Shown: in pieces, positions 1 to 8,649 of the stretch
How the letters are laid out: each line of letters opens with the position of its first letter
How positions within the stretch are numbered: position 1 is the first letter of the stretch
Source: Methanomassiliicoccaceae archaeon UBA328
GTDB lineage: Archaea > Thermoplasmatota > Thermoplasmata > Methanomassiliicoccales > Methanomethylophilaceae
DNA length: 64,000 bases
Reading direction: 5' to 3'
Assembly (NCBI GenBank): GCA_002506905.1
Contig: DAYM01000006.1
Location: forward strand, 20,345 to 84,344
The notes under the pieces: generated by a model
What the model was told of the DNA's origin: nothing
What the model saw: the letters and a program-made list of their open reading frames with translations, nothing else
Database searches by the model: none
Translations under genes and position numbers: made by a program

Positions 1-717
1 ATGTGCCTCCCGTATATCTTCAACTACACCGGACAAAGCACCCTGATGGGACTCGGATTGCTGATCTCGGGAATGCTGTTCATGTATTACTCGCTCGGAA
101 ACCTTCTTTACGGAGAGACTGGAAAGAACATGTTGCGCGTCTCACAGAACAGGAACAATAATTCGGTCCTCAATTCGAAGAGCGTCTACGTCCTGACGAT
201 AGTGCCCGGACTTCTTTCCTTCGCTCTTTTGCAGATACTGGTGGGACTGCAATTCATTCTGGCCACAAGTATCTCGCTCTCGTATTGCTTTGCCGAAGCA
301 CTGCTTTCCCTGGCGATCATGATATTCGCCATATATGGTCTGTTCAAAGGGATCATCGCGGAGACCATTATGATGCTCATCTTCGCAGTATCCTGTTTTG
401 TGTTCTCGTTCGTAGCGTTGAGCGGCGCCTATCCTTCGACCGTGGTGGACATACTGATGTCCGTGGTCCTCTTTGCCACAGGATTCGTCTTCATGATCAG
501 GAAAGACTACATTCTCGGATGCAGCTCGCTTCTGTTCTCCATCGGAGGGTTCGCAGAAGGATTGTTTGCATTCTACATCCCGGCAGGAACACTGATAATC
601 ATCGCGGGACTGCTCTCATTGTATTATTCGCTGGACAGATGGGTCGTCCTGGAAACGGGATACAGGCTGCTTTCCCTGGATTGGATCAAGGCCACTATAG
701 GCTGGCCGCAAAGATAA
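1..717 (+). CDS. polytopic membrane protein of unknown function, possibly cut at the window edge
   Basis: The frame is open from base 1, where an ATG happens to fall, to a TAA at 715-717, so the real start may lie outside the window. The visible 238 residues hold about seven hydrophobic stretches (near residues 15-33, 63-88, 92-116, 120-144, 150-168, 171-193 and 197-212) separated by short loops, and end in a short cytoplasm-like tail. I see no catalytic motif or Pfam-like signature and do not recognise the family. A role in the membrane is all that can be inferred. Confidence 0.6.
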   Translation: MCLPYIFNYTGQSTLMGLGLLISGMLFMYYSLGNLLYGETGKNMLRVSQNRNNNSVLNSKSVYVLTIVPGLLSFALLQILVGLQFILATSISLSYCFAEALLSLAIMIFAIYGLFKGIIAETIMMLIFAVSCFVFSFVALSGAYPSTVVDILMSVVLFATGFVFMIRKDYILGCSSLLFSIGGFAEGLFAFYIPAGTLIIIAGLLSLYYSLDRWVVLETGYRLLSLDWIKATIGWPQR

Positions 718-762
718 GGAACTGTTATATTCCGACGGTCCGATGCATACACCCGTGATAAC

Positions 763-942
763 ATGTCCGTAAAAGATGATGTGATCAAAGCAATGAAAGA
801 GAACGGAAAACCCATGAGCGCAGGCGAGGTCGAGAAAGCCACCGGCATCGACAGAAAGGAGATCGACAAGGCATTCAAGGAACTGAAGGCCGAAGGAGCG
901 ATCGTATCTCCTGTCCGTTGCAAATGGGAACCCGCTGACTGA
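763..942 (+). CDS. small winged-helix DNA-binding-like protein (59 aa)
   Basis: A 59-residue ORF starting with MSVKDDVIKAMKENGKPMSA and ending at TGA. The pattern (helix; Gly-Lys-Pro-Met-Ser turn; Ala-Gly-Glu-Val helix; Thr-Gly-Ile-Asp-Arg-Lys-Glu-Ile recognition-like helix; then Ala-Ile-Val-Ser-Pro and Cys-Lys-Trp beta wing) is that of a minimal winged helix-turn-helix, as in small MarR/ArsR-like archaeal proteins. A TATA-like TTATATT lies at 724-730, 33 bases upstream of the ATG. It may be a free-standing regulator or a nucleoid-type protein; its target is unknown. It is too short for standard ORF cut-offs, but codon use and the fold pattern support it. Confidence 0.7.
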   Translation: MSVKDDVIKAMKENGKPMSAGEVEKATGIDRKEIDKAFKELKAEGAIVSPVRCKWEPAD

Positions 943-950
943 TCGCGGAT

Positions 951-975
951 CGGGAGACGGGGGAACAGTCTCCCG
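951..975. terminator. GC hairpin between convergent genes
   Basis: Arms CGGGAGAC (951-958) and GTCTCCCG (968-975) pair perfectly around a G-rich loop. It lies in the 45-base gap between the winged-helix gene (ends 942) and the Fic gene (ends 988 on the other strand), so it could end transcription from both sides. There is no clear U-tract on either strand, so the call is tentative. Confidence 0.4.
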
Positions 976-987
976 CCCTAAACAGTT

Positions 988-2115
988 TCAGATCGAATTC
1001 AGATCTGCCTTTAACTTTCTGAACGGGTCCTTGAACCTGTATCTCTGCGACCTGGTCTGTCCGGTCTTTTCGAGAACGGACATGTCTGCCAGTTCGTTGA
1101 GCTTCATCCTTATCGATTGCTCGCTCAGTTCAGGTATCCATCCCGCCGCTTCCGTAACGGTGAACTGATCGATCGCCTTTGCTCTGCTGACTATCTCCAG
1201 CATCGACCTGTCCATCTTCGGAGACAGGTCCTTGGCCGAGAACAATTCGATAGCTTCGCGGTATGATCTCAAAAGTGCCTCCGAGATGTACATTATCAGC
1301 GGACAGTAATCCTGGGTCGCATCGGTGTATATCAGCAGCGAATAGTACAATCCTTCATCTTTCAGCAGTTCCTGCTCGAACTTGCATACCTTGCTGTTCC
1401 TCAGCCCCATCTCCTGAAGGAGGATCTGGAATAATGTGCGCCCGGTCCTTCCGTTACCGTTCCTGAAAGGGTGTATGCTTTCGAACTCCTGGAAGAAGAT
1501 GATCGACGTTATCAGTTCATCGAAGGGAGAGTATCTGAGCCACGTCAATAAAGAAGACATCTCCTCTTCTATCTTCTCGGGAGGACACGCGATGAAATAT
1601 TCGAACCCGTCCTTCCCGATGAACGTTGTCGTCTCTTTCCTGAACTCCCCCACATCCTCGCTGGAATCCACATTCGTCAGCAGTTTCTTATGAAGCATAC
1701 GGACCGTGGTTACGTCCCATGGAAGCGCGAATTCATTCTCCATGAAATAGGAATACATGTGGTTGAAGATCTCCCTCTTATTCCCTGCGGTACTGTCTTC
1801 GATATGGGCGCCGCGCGAGAACAGCATGGATAGTTTCTCTACCTCCTGGATCGGAAGATCGTTGCCTTCGACCTTGACGGACCAATGCACATTCGTAGAA
1901 TAGGTGCCGACCACCAGATTCAGATAATCGGTATCGCTCAGGATCATCTTTCCCAATTCCGCATCTGCGGCACGGATCTGCTCAATGACCTTCCTGTACT
2001 TGATATTCAGACGGAAAATAGGGCCGAAAGGGATCTTGCTCCTGTGATGGACCGGATATTCGGTCACTTTATACTTCGAGTATTCTATTGATTGATTATT
2101 ATAATCAATTATCAT
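988..2115 (-). CDS. Fic-domain protein (AMPylase family), class II self-inhibited
   Basis: The Fic catalytic motif HPFRNGNGRTGR is complete (about residues 225-236), with the His base and the anion-binding Asn-Gly-Asn. An inhibitory-helix motif SVKVEGN ([S/T]xxxE[G/N]) stands at about residues 79-85, N-terminal to the Fic core, which defines class II Fic proteins kept inactive by their own Glu finger. The last 80 residues look like a winged helix. Fic enzymes transfer AMP from ATP to Ser/Thr/Tyr of target proteins; the target here is unknown. I chose the ATG at 2115, not the upstream one at 2163, because a strong TATA box (2139-2149) would place transcription start at about 2115. No separate antitoxin gene is adjacent. 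Confidence 0.9.
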   Translation of the reverse strand: MIIDYNNQSIEYSKYKVTEYPVHHRSKIPFGPIFRLNIKYRKVIEQIRAADAELGKMILSDTDYLNLVVGTYSTNVHWSVKVEGNDLPIQEVEKLSMLFSRGAHIEDSTAGNKREIFNHMYSYFMENEFALPWDVTTVRMLHKKLLTNVDSSEDVGEFRKETTTFIGKDGFEYFIACPPEKIEEEMSSLLTWLRYSPFDELITSIIFFQEFESIHPFRNGNGRTGRTLFQILLQEMGLRNSKVCKFEQELLKDEGLYYSLLIYTDATQDYCPLIMYISEALLRSYREAIELFSAKDLSPKMDRSMLEIVSRAKAIDQFTVTEAAGWIPELSEQSIRMKLNELADMSVLEKTGQTRSQRYRFKDPFRKLKADLNSI

Positions 2116-2138
2116 TATAACCTCAAATATTAAATATG

Positions 2139-2149
2139 ATATATATAAA
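2139..2149 (-). promoter_or_regulatory. TATA box of the Fic gene
   Basis: On the minus strand this reads TTTATATATAT, centred about 28 bases upstream of the ATG at 2115. That spacing is typical of leaderless archaeal transcripts. It lies in a very AT-rich stretch (2095-2200). Confidence 0.6.
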
Positions 2150-2253
2150 ATACGATAATTCAATAATCAATTACAATAATAAAGTATAACAATCGGCAAA
2201 TAATCGTAGAAAAGGGCTTATATGCGCTGATTATCCGAACAATCGATAACGTT

Positions 2254-3588
2254 ATGGTCAACGCCGAGACAAAGAGATTCGTCTATCGCTACAGATGGGT
2301 CATATTCTCTATCCTGGTAATAACGTATTTCTTCGTCTACTTCCACAGGATGTCGATCAACGCCGTCGGAACGGAAATGATCGATGACATCGGAAGCGGT
2401 TCCAAAGAATATCTCAGTTCCGTCTACTTCTGGACCTATGCCGCCATGCAGATCCCGAGCGGACTGCTGGCAGACAGACTGGGACCGAGGAAGGCAACTA
2501 CGATCTTCCTTGCACTTGCAACGGTCGGTTCATTCCTGACATGCATCGCGACCGATTTCACTGTCCTCGCTGTCGGAAAGATGTTCATCGCTGCCGGTAT
2601 GGCGGTCGTGTACATCCCCCTGATGAAGATCATATCTGTTTGGTATTACAGGAAGGACTTCCCTCAGCTCAACGGTATCGTCATCGCTGTCGGAAACGTC
2701 GGTGCATTGGCCGCGGCCGCACCCCTTACCTATCTGGCGGATGCCGTAGGATGGAGAAATGTGTTCCTTATCCTCGCAGTTATCACGATGATCTTGGCCA
2801 TACTGTGTCTCACATTCATCAGGGACCATCCCCATGACATAAAGAAGCCGAGTCTCGAGGAGATCAGGGAATCGGAGACCGGTGAGACCACAGAGGACAG
2901 AAGCGACGGAAAGGTCCCCGTCCTTTCCGGTCTTGCGACCACATTCAAGAGCGGAAGGGTATTCTGGACCATGGGCCTGGCCTACTTCCTCATCTACGGC
3001 ACCATCATGGTGTTTCAGGGAACAACGTCCATAGCATACTTCAAAAGCCATGTCTACACATTTGCGCTTGCGGCATGGTTCGTCACGATGATCGGTGTGA
3101 GCAAGATCGTCAGTACCATCCTCATAGGAAGACTGACCAGCCGCGGAATAGTGAACTCTACGAAGAAACTGATGATGTTCGGTACCTTCATGTATATGCT
3201 CGTCTGGGCGGTCATCTGGCTGTTCGCCGGGAACATACAGAACGAATGGTTCTGGTTCTTCATCTGCGCATTATTCGGATTCTTTGCAGGATTCATGACA
3301 CTGTCATTCTCACAGGTCAAGGAATGGTTCCCCATTTCCATATCCGGAACTGCGATGTCTGCGATGAATGTGCTCCTGTTCCTCGGAGCCAGTATCGGAA
3401 CGACGATAGCCGGTATCGTCCTCCACAAAGAATACGTCCTTTCCAATTACAGCACCCTCTGGGCGATAATGTTCGCTGCAACGGTCATCGCATTCATCCT
3501 TGTGGTGCTCTCGAAAGAAAAGAAAGAAGGAGATGAGATGATCATGCCTAAAAAGACCATCTCGAAAACCAATAACGAAGGTGAATGA
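2254..3588 (+). CDS. major facilitator superfamily transporter
   Basis: A 444-residue protein with 12 predicted membrane helices and the MFS loop 2-3 signature (GLLADRLGPRK, about residues 69-79). N-terminal features (YFFVYFHRMSIN in helix 1) resemble the organophosphate/sugar-acid type MFS branches, but the substrate cannot be read from sequence. A charged linker at about residues 205-225 separates the two six-helix halves. The TGA at 3586-3588 is one base from the ATG of the methanogenesis marker 11 gene, so the two are surely cotranscribed. A TATA-like CTTATATG lies at 2218-2225. Confidence 0.85.
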   Translation: MVNAETKRFVYRYRWVIFSILVITYFFVYFHRMSINAVGTEMIDDIGSGSKEYLSSVYFWTYAAMQIPSGLLADRLGPRKATTIFLALATVGSFLTCIATDFTVLAVGKMFIAAGMAVVYIPLMKIISVWYYRKDFPQLNGIVIAVGNVGALAAAAPLTYLADAVGWRNVFLILAVITMILAILCLTFIRDHPHDIKKPSLEEIRESETGETTEDRSDGKVPVLSGLATTFKSGRVFWTMGLAYFLIYGTIMVFQGTTSIAYFKSHVYTFALAAWFVTMIGVSKIVSTILIGRLTSRGIVNSTKKLMMFGTFMYMLVWAVIWLFAGNIQNEWFWFFICALFGFFAGFMTLSFSQVKEWFPISISGTAMSAMNVLLFLGASIGTTIAGIVLHKEYVLSNYSTLWAIMFAATVIAFILVVLSKEKKEGDEMIMPKKTISKTNNEGE

Positions 3589-3589
3589 T

Positions 3590-4540
3590 ATGGTCGATAT
3601 ATTGAGACCGGACGAGGTCAGAAAGAAGTACGGTGAGCTGTTCTGTCAGAACTATCTGACATTGGTCGATGAAGAACACGGCACCGGGCAGATCGTGGAG
3701 ATATGCAAATACCGCGGACCCGGACAGTGGGATATCGTCAACAGGAAACGTTCCAAAGGGATCCTCAGGAGAATACGCCAGGACGGTACGATAATCATCA
3801 TGGACGTGGACCTCGGAAGGAAAGAACTCAACTTCGGACCTGTGACCGACGAGATCGGAGGCCAGGGAGTGTGCGGCATGGTCGTCGAAGGCGACATGGT
3901 CAGAACAAGCTGGTTCGGGATCGCCGGTGCAAGCATCGGAGTAGGAGCCTGTATCCCACAGTGTCCCGATGTCATCCACACGGAATATCCCGAAGGAACT
4001 GTCGTAGGCGGTGCCAACAGGGTCAATGTCGACATAATCACACCTAAGCGTGTTAGAGTGATCATCGGAATGGACGATACCGATACAAAGGAGAAGGGAG
4101 CATCTTGGGTTGTCTCACTGAAACTCGGAGAATCCTGCCCAATAGGAAAATTCATCGAACACAGGATCATCCAACTCAATCCGAAGGTCCCCAACAAGAC
4201 CACCAATTGCTGTTCTACGGCCGTATCCTTTGCCGTCAAAGAAGAAGAGATCCCCGAACTCGTCGCATATTGCAAACAGTTCATCAAAGAGCACTCATAC
4301 TCTCAGGATGCGGTCATGACCGTATTCAAAGGATTGGAGATACCTGATGAACTGAGGGATTTCGGGTGGAGCGCAAAGAGCGTCATCTATACTCCGGAAG
4401 ATGCCGAGGAAATGGCAAAGAAGCACAATGTCGAGATCATCGAGGTGACAGGCAGAAAAGGCGTCATCGGCGCCGTTGCCGCCATTGGTTGTTTCGATCT
4501 CGGGGACAAAGCAGCCGGCGTTCCGGAAGATTTTGAATAA
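3590..4540 (+). CDS. methanogenesis marker protein 11
   Basis: The protein carries the core GMDDTDTKEKGA (about residues 159-170), the acidic motif that this methanogen-restricted family shares with TiaS (tRNA-Ile2 agmatinylcytidine synthetase), plus conserved Cys-containing stretches (GACIPQCPDVIH; NKTTNCCS). Family members occur only in methanogens and their relatives, and their role is unproven. The GTG at 3581 is in frame, but the ATG at 3590 is preferred: it follows AAGGTGA at 3578-3584 with short spacing. It is the second gene after an MFS transporter with a 1-base gap. It is one of the best phylogenetic markers in the window. Confidence 0.8.
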   Translation: MVDILRPDEVRKKYGELFCQNYLTLVDEEHGTGQIVEICKYRGPGQWDIVNRKRSKGILRRIRQDGTIIIMDVDLGRKELNFGPVTDEIGGQGVCGMVVEGDMVRTSWFGIAGASIGVGACIPQCPDVIHTEYPEGTVVGGANRVNVDIITPKRVRVIIGMDDTDTKEKGASWVVSLKLGESCPIGKFIEHRIIQLNPKVPNKTTNCCSTAVSFAVKEEEIPELVAYCKQFIKEHSYSQDAVMTVFKGLEIPDELRDFGWSAKSVIYTPEDAEEMAKKHNVEIIEVTGRKGVIGAVAAIGCFDLGDKAAGVPEDFE

Positions 4541-4553
4541 AAAGTTACAAAAC

Positions 4554-4596
4554 GGCCTTCCGGGATAAATCTACCCAGATATATTTCCAGAAGGCC
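4554..4596 (+). terminator. possible hairpin downstream of marker 11
   Basis: GGCCTTC (4554-4560) and GAAGGCC (4590-4596) are perfect inverted arms with a 29-base spacer, 13 bases after the stop codon and followed by AATTATTTATA. The AT-rich 3' side also looks like the TATA region of the next reading frame. Confidence 0.35.
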
Positions 4597-4641
4597 AATT
4601 ATTTATACTCACATTTCGTGATTTCAGTCACGGCGTTTGTT

Positions 4642-4952
4642 ATGAACAATGACAGGATCATCGCAGTATGTGCGATCGCCATTGCGATAGTATCCATCTG
4701 CGCTGCAGTATACTTCTCGACCAACGATAACGTCAGTTCCTCCGATGGGGACCTGGTTGGTCAATGGTTGTCGAAGGATACGATGTTGACGGCAATAATA
4801 CAAACCTTTCGATCACCGACTCGGACATAGTATTATTCGATCTCTCAATTTATACTAACTCCTACAACACATTGAACGGATACACCCTCGGGAAGGGATC
4901 AATGGCATCTGGTGCTGAGGGTATATCTTCCGTCAGAAGAGGTCCTGAGTGA
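4642..4952 (+). pseudogene. remnant of a small secreted or membrane-anchored protein
   Basis: It starts MNNDRIIAVCAIAIAIVSIC, a signal/anchor like those of the broken gene at 10477 and the 861-residue surface protein, followed by a Ser/Asp linker and the family-like LVGQW. At about 4765-4775 the frame must drop by one base to continue as VVEGYDVDGNNTN and onward to a TGA at 4950-4952. Without the shift the product stops at 4830. It looks like the first repeat of the LVG-x-W secreted family with the rest lost. The true end is uncertain; 4953-5023 holds no clear gene. Confidence 0.5.
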
Positions 4953-5023
4953 GAAATGGGTCCCTCCGATGATACGGAAGATACACTGACCGTATATTCC
5001 CGTATGACAATGAAGGTAGCAAG

Positions 5024-6291
5024 ATGGAAGAGATCGGATATTTGATGCTGCAGATCTTTCTGCTCCTGCTGCTGGCCGAGGTCTTGGGCCAAGTGCTGAA
5101 GAAGATCAATATGCCGGAGATGGTAGGATACATCCTCGGCGGCATACTGTTCGTCAATCTTACCGTCTTCCTGCCCGGTTTCGGATACAGCATCCACTTC
5201 AACATATCTGAGATAGAAAGCGACAGCAATCATTTTCTGAATGTCATGGGACATATCGGTCTGGTCTTCCTGATGTTCGGAATAGGTCTGAAGACCAGGC
5301 TGAGCGATCTCGTGGATGTGGGAAAACCCGCCATTGTGATCTCACTTGTAAGTATCGCGGTCCCGTTCCTCGGAGGATATGCCGTATACTATCTGTTCGG
5401 CAGCGATACCAATGTTGCCATAATGGTCGGAACTGCTTTGTTCGCTTCCAGCACGACCATCACGGTCAATATGCTGAACTACTTCGGCATTTCGGAGACC
5501 AAAGAGGGAAAACTGATCGTGGGAGTGTCCATCATAGTGGATATCATCTGCCTGGTGATCCTTGCCGTGAACACCAGCATAGTCAGCCCGGTACACGAAC
5601 ATTCCTGGTGGATGAACATACTGGTCAGCCTAATATTCGTGGCATTGGTATTCCTGTTCATCGCACACACAAAACACAGAAGCGAAAAGAGAAAGGATCT
5701 GATGGACCGCTTGGATCTCGAATTGGAAGATATCCGCAAAGGCCTGTTCGTCGTTGCGATAATAACCTGTTTCGGGCTGACCGCGCTCTCCTACCTTGTA
5801 GGATTATCGGTATTGTCGGTGCGTTCCTTGCAGGGATGTATTTCGCGGAATTCGAGACCTCCAGTCACATTCACGAGAAATTCGATACGCTGACGAGATT
5901 CCTGCTTCCGTTCTTCTTCATCTATGTGGGCCTCAGACTTCACTTCGATGTCATGGGCATCAGCACCCTCACGATCGCTGTCGCGTTGATAGCGGTCGCA
6001 ATAATCACAAAATACCTCGGCGGATTCGCTGGATGCAAGATTTGCAGGATGAACAATGCCGACTCCAATTTCGTAGCCTCATGCATAATCGCAAGAGGGG
6101 ACATAGCCATCATAGTTGCCACACTGGCACATACAATGGGATTGTTCGATACCGACATGTATGCCGCGGTCATAATCATGGCCGTGACCACTCAGATCAT
6201 CGCTCCCGTAGTAATCAACAAGATGTACAGGAAAACGAAACTGTGTGCGGATACAGAAAAAAAAGAAGAGGCCGAAGCAGTTTCAGAATGA
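5024..6291 (+). pseudogene. monovalent cation:proton antiporter (CPA2/KefB-like), frameshifted
   Basis: Residues 1-262 (MEEIGYLMLQIFLLLLLAEV onward) and a second frame from about 5805 (IIGIVGAFLAGMYFAEFETS to KKEEAEAVSE) together form a normal-length antiporter membrane domain of about 422 residues with around 12 helices. Family features include MPEMVGYILGGILF, the ASSTTITVNML segment and CIIARGDIAIIVA. At about 5803-5807 one base is missing: the text should run YLVG-IIGIVGAF but instead reaches a stop at 5893. No other lesion is visible, so an assembly error is quite possible and the gene may be functional (Na+/H+ or K+/H+ exchange). No TrkA-N regulatory domain follows. Confidence 0.8.
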
Positions 6292-6294
6292 CCT

Positions 6295-7614
6295 TCATTC
6301 CTTTCCGAGCCTTTCCATCATCCTTTTGATGGATTTCTCGTAACCGTTATCTGACGGCTTGTAGAACTTCGTACCTGCGATGGCATCGGGAAGATACTGC
6401 TGCTGTACATAGTTGCCTTCGTAATCGTGAGGATATTTGTAGCCCGTACCTCTTCCGAGATCCTTGGCGCCGCCGTAGTGGGCATCTTTGAGATAAGAAG
6501 GAATAGGTCCCGTAGGAACCTCTTTGACGCACTTCATGGCGCTCATGATCGCAACACAGGCCGAGTTGCTCTTAGGTGCACATGCAACATATGCGGCCGC
6601 CTGTGCCAGTATTATCTGGGACTCAGGCATTCCGATGCGTTCCACAGCCTGTGCGGCAGACACCGCAACGACCAATGCTTCTGGGTCTGCATTGGAGACA
6701 TCCTCTGCGGCACAGATCATTATCCTGCGTGCTATGAACTTCACATCCTCCCCCGCATACAGCATCCTTGCGAGATAATAGATCGCTGCATCCGGATCGG
6801 AACCGCGCATGCTCTTGATGAATGCGGAAATGGTATCATAGTGGCTGTCCCCGTCCTTATCGTATCCCAAGACCCTTTTCTGAATGCATGATGATGCTGT
6901 ATCCAGATCGATGTGGATCACACCATCAGCGCCGGGATCCGTGGTGAGCGCACCCAACTCCAACGCATTCAATGCTGACCTGGCATCCCCGTTGGAAACG
7001 TCTGCCAGGAAATCCACGGCATCGTCATCGATAGCCAGCTTCATATTTCCGAGACCTCTTTCCCTGTCAGCGACCGCTCTTCTGATGATCTCTGCGATGT
7101 TCTCGGGAGACAATGCTTTGAGCTCGAATATCCTGGACCTCGATATCAGCGCCTTGTTGACCTCGAAATACGGATTCTCCGTGGTAGCTCCGATCAGGAT
7201 TATGGTGCCGTCCTCGACGAACGGAAGCAGATAGTCCTGCTGCCCTTTGTTGAAACGGTGGATCTCGTCGATAAAAAGTATGGTCCTTTTCTCCTGCATA
7301 CCGAGAAGGTCCTTGGCGCGTTTGACCGCATCCTCCATATCCTTCTTTCCGGCGCATGTTGCATTAAGCTGACGAAAATCCGCGTGAGTGGTGTTCGCTA
7401 TCACCTGTGCCAGCGTTGTCTTTCCGGTACCGGGAGGACCGTAGAAGATCAGCGAGCTTATCCTGTCTGCGCGTATAGCCCTTGAAAGGAGACCGTTCTT
7501 TCCGAGTATATGTTCCTGACCTACGACCTCGTCAAGGGTCCTGGGCCTCATACGGCTTGCCAATGGCGCCTGTTTGCTCAGAACATCCTTTCTTGTGTAC
7601 TCGAAAAGATCCAT
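6295..7614 (-). CDS. rarA: replication-associated recombination protein RarA (MgsA-type AAA ATPase)
   Basis: A clamp-loader-like AAA+ ATPase of 439 residues. It has RMRPRTLDEVVGQEHILG at the N-terminus, Walker A GPPGTGKTT (residues 59-67), Walker B/DExx FIDEIHRF (114-121), sensor-like GATTENP, and the C-terminal RarA/MgsA region ending near YKYPHDYEGNYVQQQYLPD. The family acts at stalled replication forks. It ends three bases after the antiporter's stop on the opposite strand (convergent). The length and all motifs are intact. Confidence 0.93.
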   Translation of the reverse strand: MDLFEYTRKDVLSKQAPLASRMRPRTLDEVVGQEHILGKNGLLSRAIRADRISSLIFYGPPGTGKTTLAQVIANTTHADFRQLNATCAGKKDMEDAVKRAKDLLGMQEKRTILFIDEIHRFNKGQQDYLLPFVEDGTIILIGATTENPYFEVNKALISRSRIFELKALSPENIAEIIRRAVADRERGLGNMKLAIDDDAVDFLADVSNGDARSALNALELGALTTDPGADGVIHIDLDTASSCIQKRVLGYDKDGDSHYDTISAFIKSMRGSDPDAAIYYLARMLYAGEDVKFIARRIMICAAEDVSNADPEALVVAVSAAQAVERIGMPESQIILAQAAAYVACAPKSNSACVAIMSAMKCVKEVPTGPIPSYLKDAHYGGAKDLGRGTGYKYPHDYEGNYVQQQYLPDAIAGTKFYKPSDNGYEKSIKRMMERLGKE

Positions 7615-7664
7615 CGGGACACCATCATTTTAGACCTTATAATAATCGCGCCCGACCGTTGCGG

Positions 7665-7670
7665 TTATAA
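7665..7670 (+). promoter_or_regulatory. TATA box of a 31-residue gene
   Basis: TTATAA in GGTTATAACT, centred about 26 bases before the ATG at 7693, fits a leaderless promoter. It is the main support that the tiny gene downstream is real. Confidence 0.45.
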
Positions 7671-7692
7671 CTCCGATACGCTATGTGCATGC

Positions 7693-7788
7693 ATGAAGAA
7701 ACTCACATCGAACCAGTATCTCGTCATCGGTATCCTGGTTTTCATAGTGGTACTAACATTGGGCCTGTACGCCGTCTATCAGTTATGA
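7693..7788 (+). CDS. single-pass membrane microprotein (31 aa)
   Basis: A short ORF MKKLTSNQYLVIGILVFIVV and on to a TGA at 7786-7788: a basic N-terminus, one hydrophobic helix (about residues 9-29) and almost no tail. The TATA-like TTATAA at the right distance suggests leaderless expression. It overlaps the end of the metal ABC permease gene on the other strand by 6 bases. It could be a small subunit or regulator of a membrane complex; nothing in the sequence says which. It could also be chance. Confidence 0.45.
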   Translation: MKKLTSNQYLVIGILVFIVVLTLGLYAVYQL

Positions 7789-8649
7789 ATCGGCCTTAGC
7801 GCTCTCGGCCTTGGACAGACGTTTTATGATCAGGGCCGCTACGAATGCTATTCCCACTGCGAGTACTACCGTGGCTCCCGGAGGAGAGTCCCATGCAAGG
7901 CAGAGGAACAGTCCCAGCACCGACAATATCACAGACAATACCGTTCCCAACAGCATCATGCTCTTCATATTGTGGGTGAACAGATTTGCCATTGCCGCAG
8001 GTATCGTCATCAATGCTATGATCATGATGATACCGACGACGTTTGCCACCATCACGCATGAGAGTGCGACCAGGATATACAGCACTAGATCGACCAGAGT
8101 GACATTCATTCCGGAGATCCGGGCATGGACCTGATCGAATGTCAGGATCTGGAACTCCCTGTACATGAATGCCACTATGATGAGTATCACCGCAGTCACG
8201 ACGGCCATCGTGAGCAACGTGGACCTGCTTACGAGAAGTACATTTCCGAACAGAATGGTCTCGAAAGATGCGGGAACGACCACGGTACGGTCCATGAAAC
8301 ACATGAATATCACACCGATCGCCATTCCGACCGCCCAGAGGACACCGATCATCGTATCCTGCCTCAGGTCCGAGATCCTTTTGCAAACTACCATTATCAC
8401 AGCTGCAACGACTGCGAAGATCACTGCGCCCAACATCGGTGTCATCCATCCCACCATGAAGACGGACATGACATAATATGCGAATCCCACTCCGCCGAAT
8501 GTTGTGTGTGCTATTCCTCCGGTGGATGCTACCATACGGTTGACGACGACGTACGTACCTATCACTCCGCAGAGTATGCAGGCACAGACCGTCGCCATGA
8601 ACATATTCTGTACCAATGATATCGAGAGGTAATCGAGAATGCTGGTCAT
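7783..8649 (-). CDS. metal ABC transporter permease (ZnuB/MntB family)
   Basis: A 288-residue ABC-3 family permease with about eight or nine helices; the segment GGIAHTTFGGVGFAYY (about residues 44-59) and the coupling region DQVHARISGMNVTLVDLVLY are typical. It moves Zn2+ or Mn2+ across the cell membrane with the ATPase and binding protein encoded just upstream. Its ATG overlaps the ATPase stop by 4 bases (ATGA), so translation is probably coupled. Confidence 0.9.
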   Translation of the reverse strand: MTSILDYLSISLVQNMFMATVCACILCGVIGTYVVVNRMVASTGGIAHTTFGGVGFAYYVMSVFMVGWMTPMLGAVIFAVVAAVIMVVCKRISDLRQDTMIGVLWAVGMAIGVIFMCFMDRTVVVPASFETILFGNVLLVSRSTLLTMAVVTAVILIIVAFMYREFQILTFDQVHARISGMNVTLVDLVLYILVALSCVMVANVVGIIMIIALMTIPAAMANLFTHNMKSMMLLGTVLSVILSVLGLFLCLAWDSPPGATVVLAVGIAFVAALIIKRLSKAESAKADS

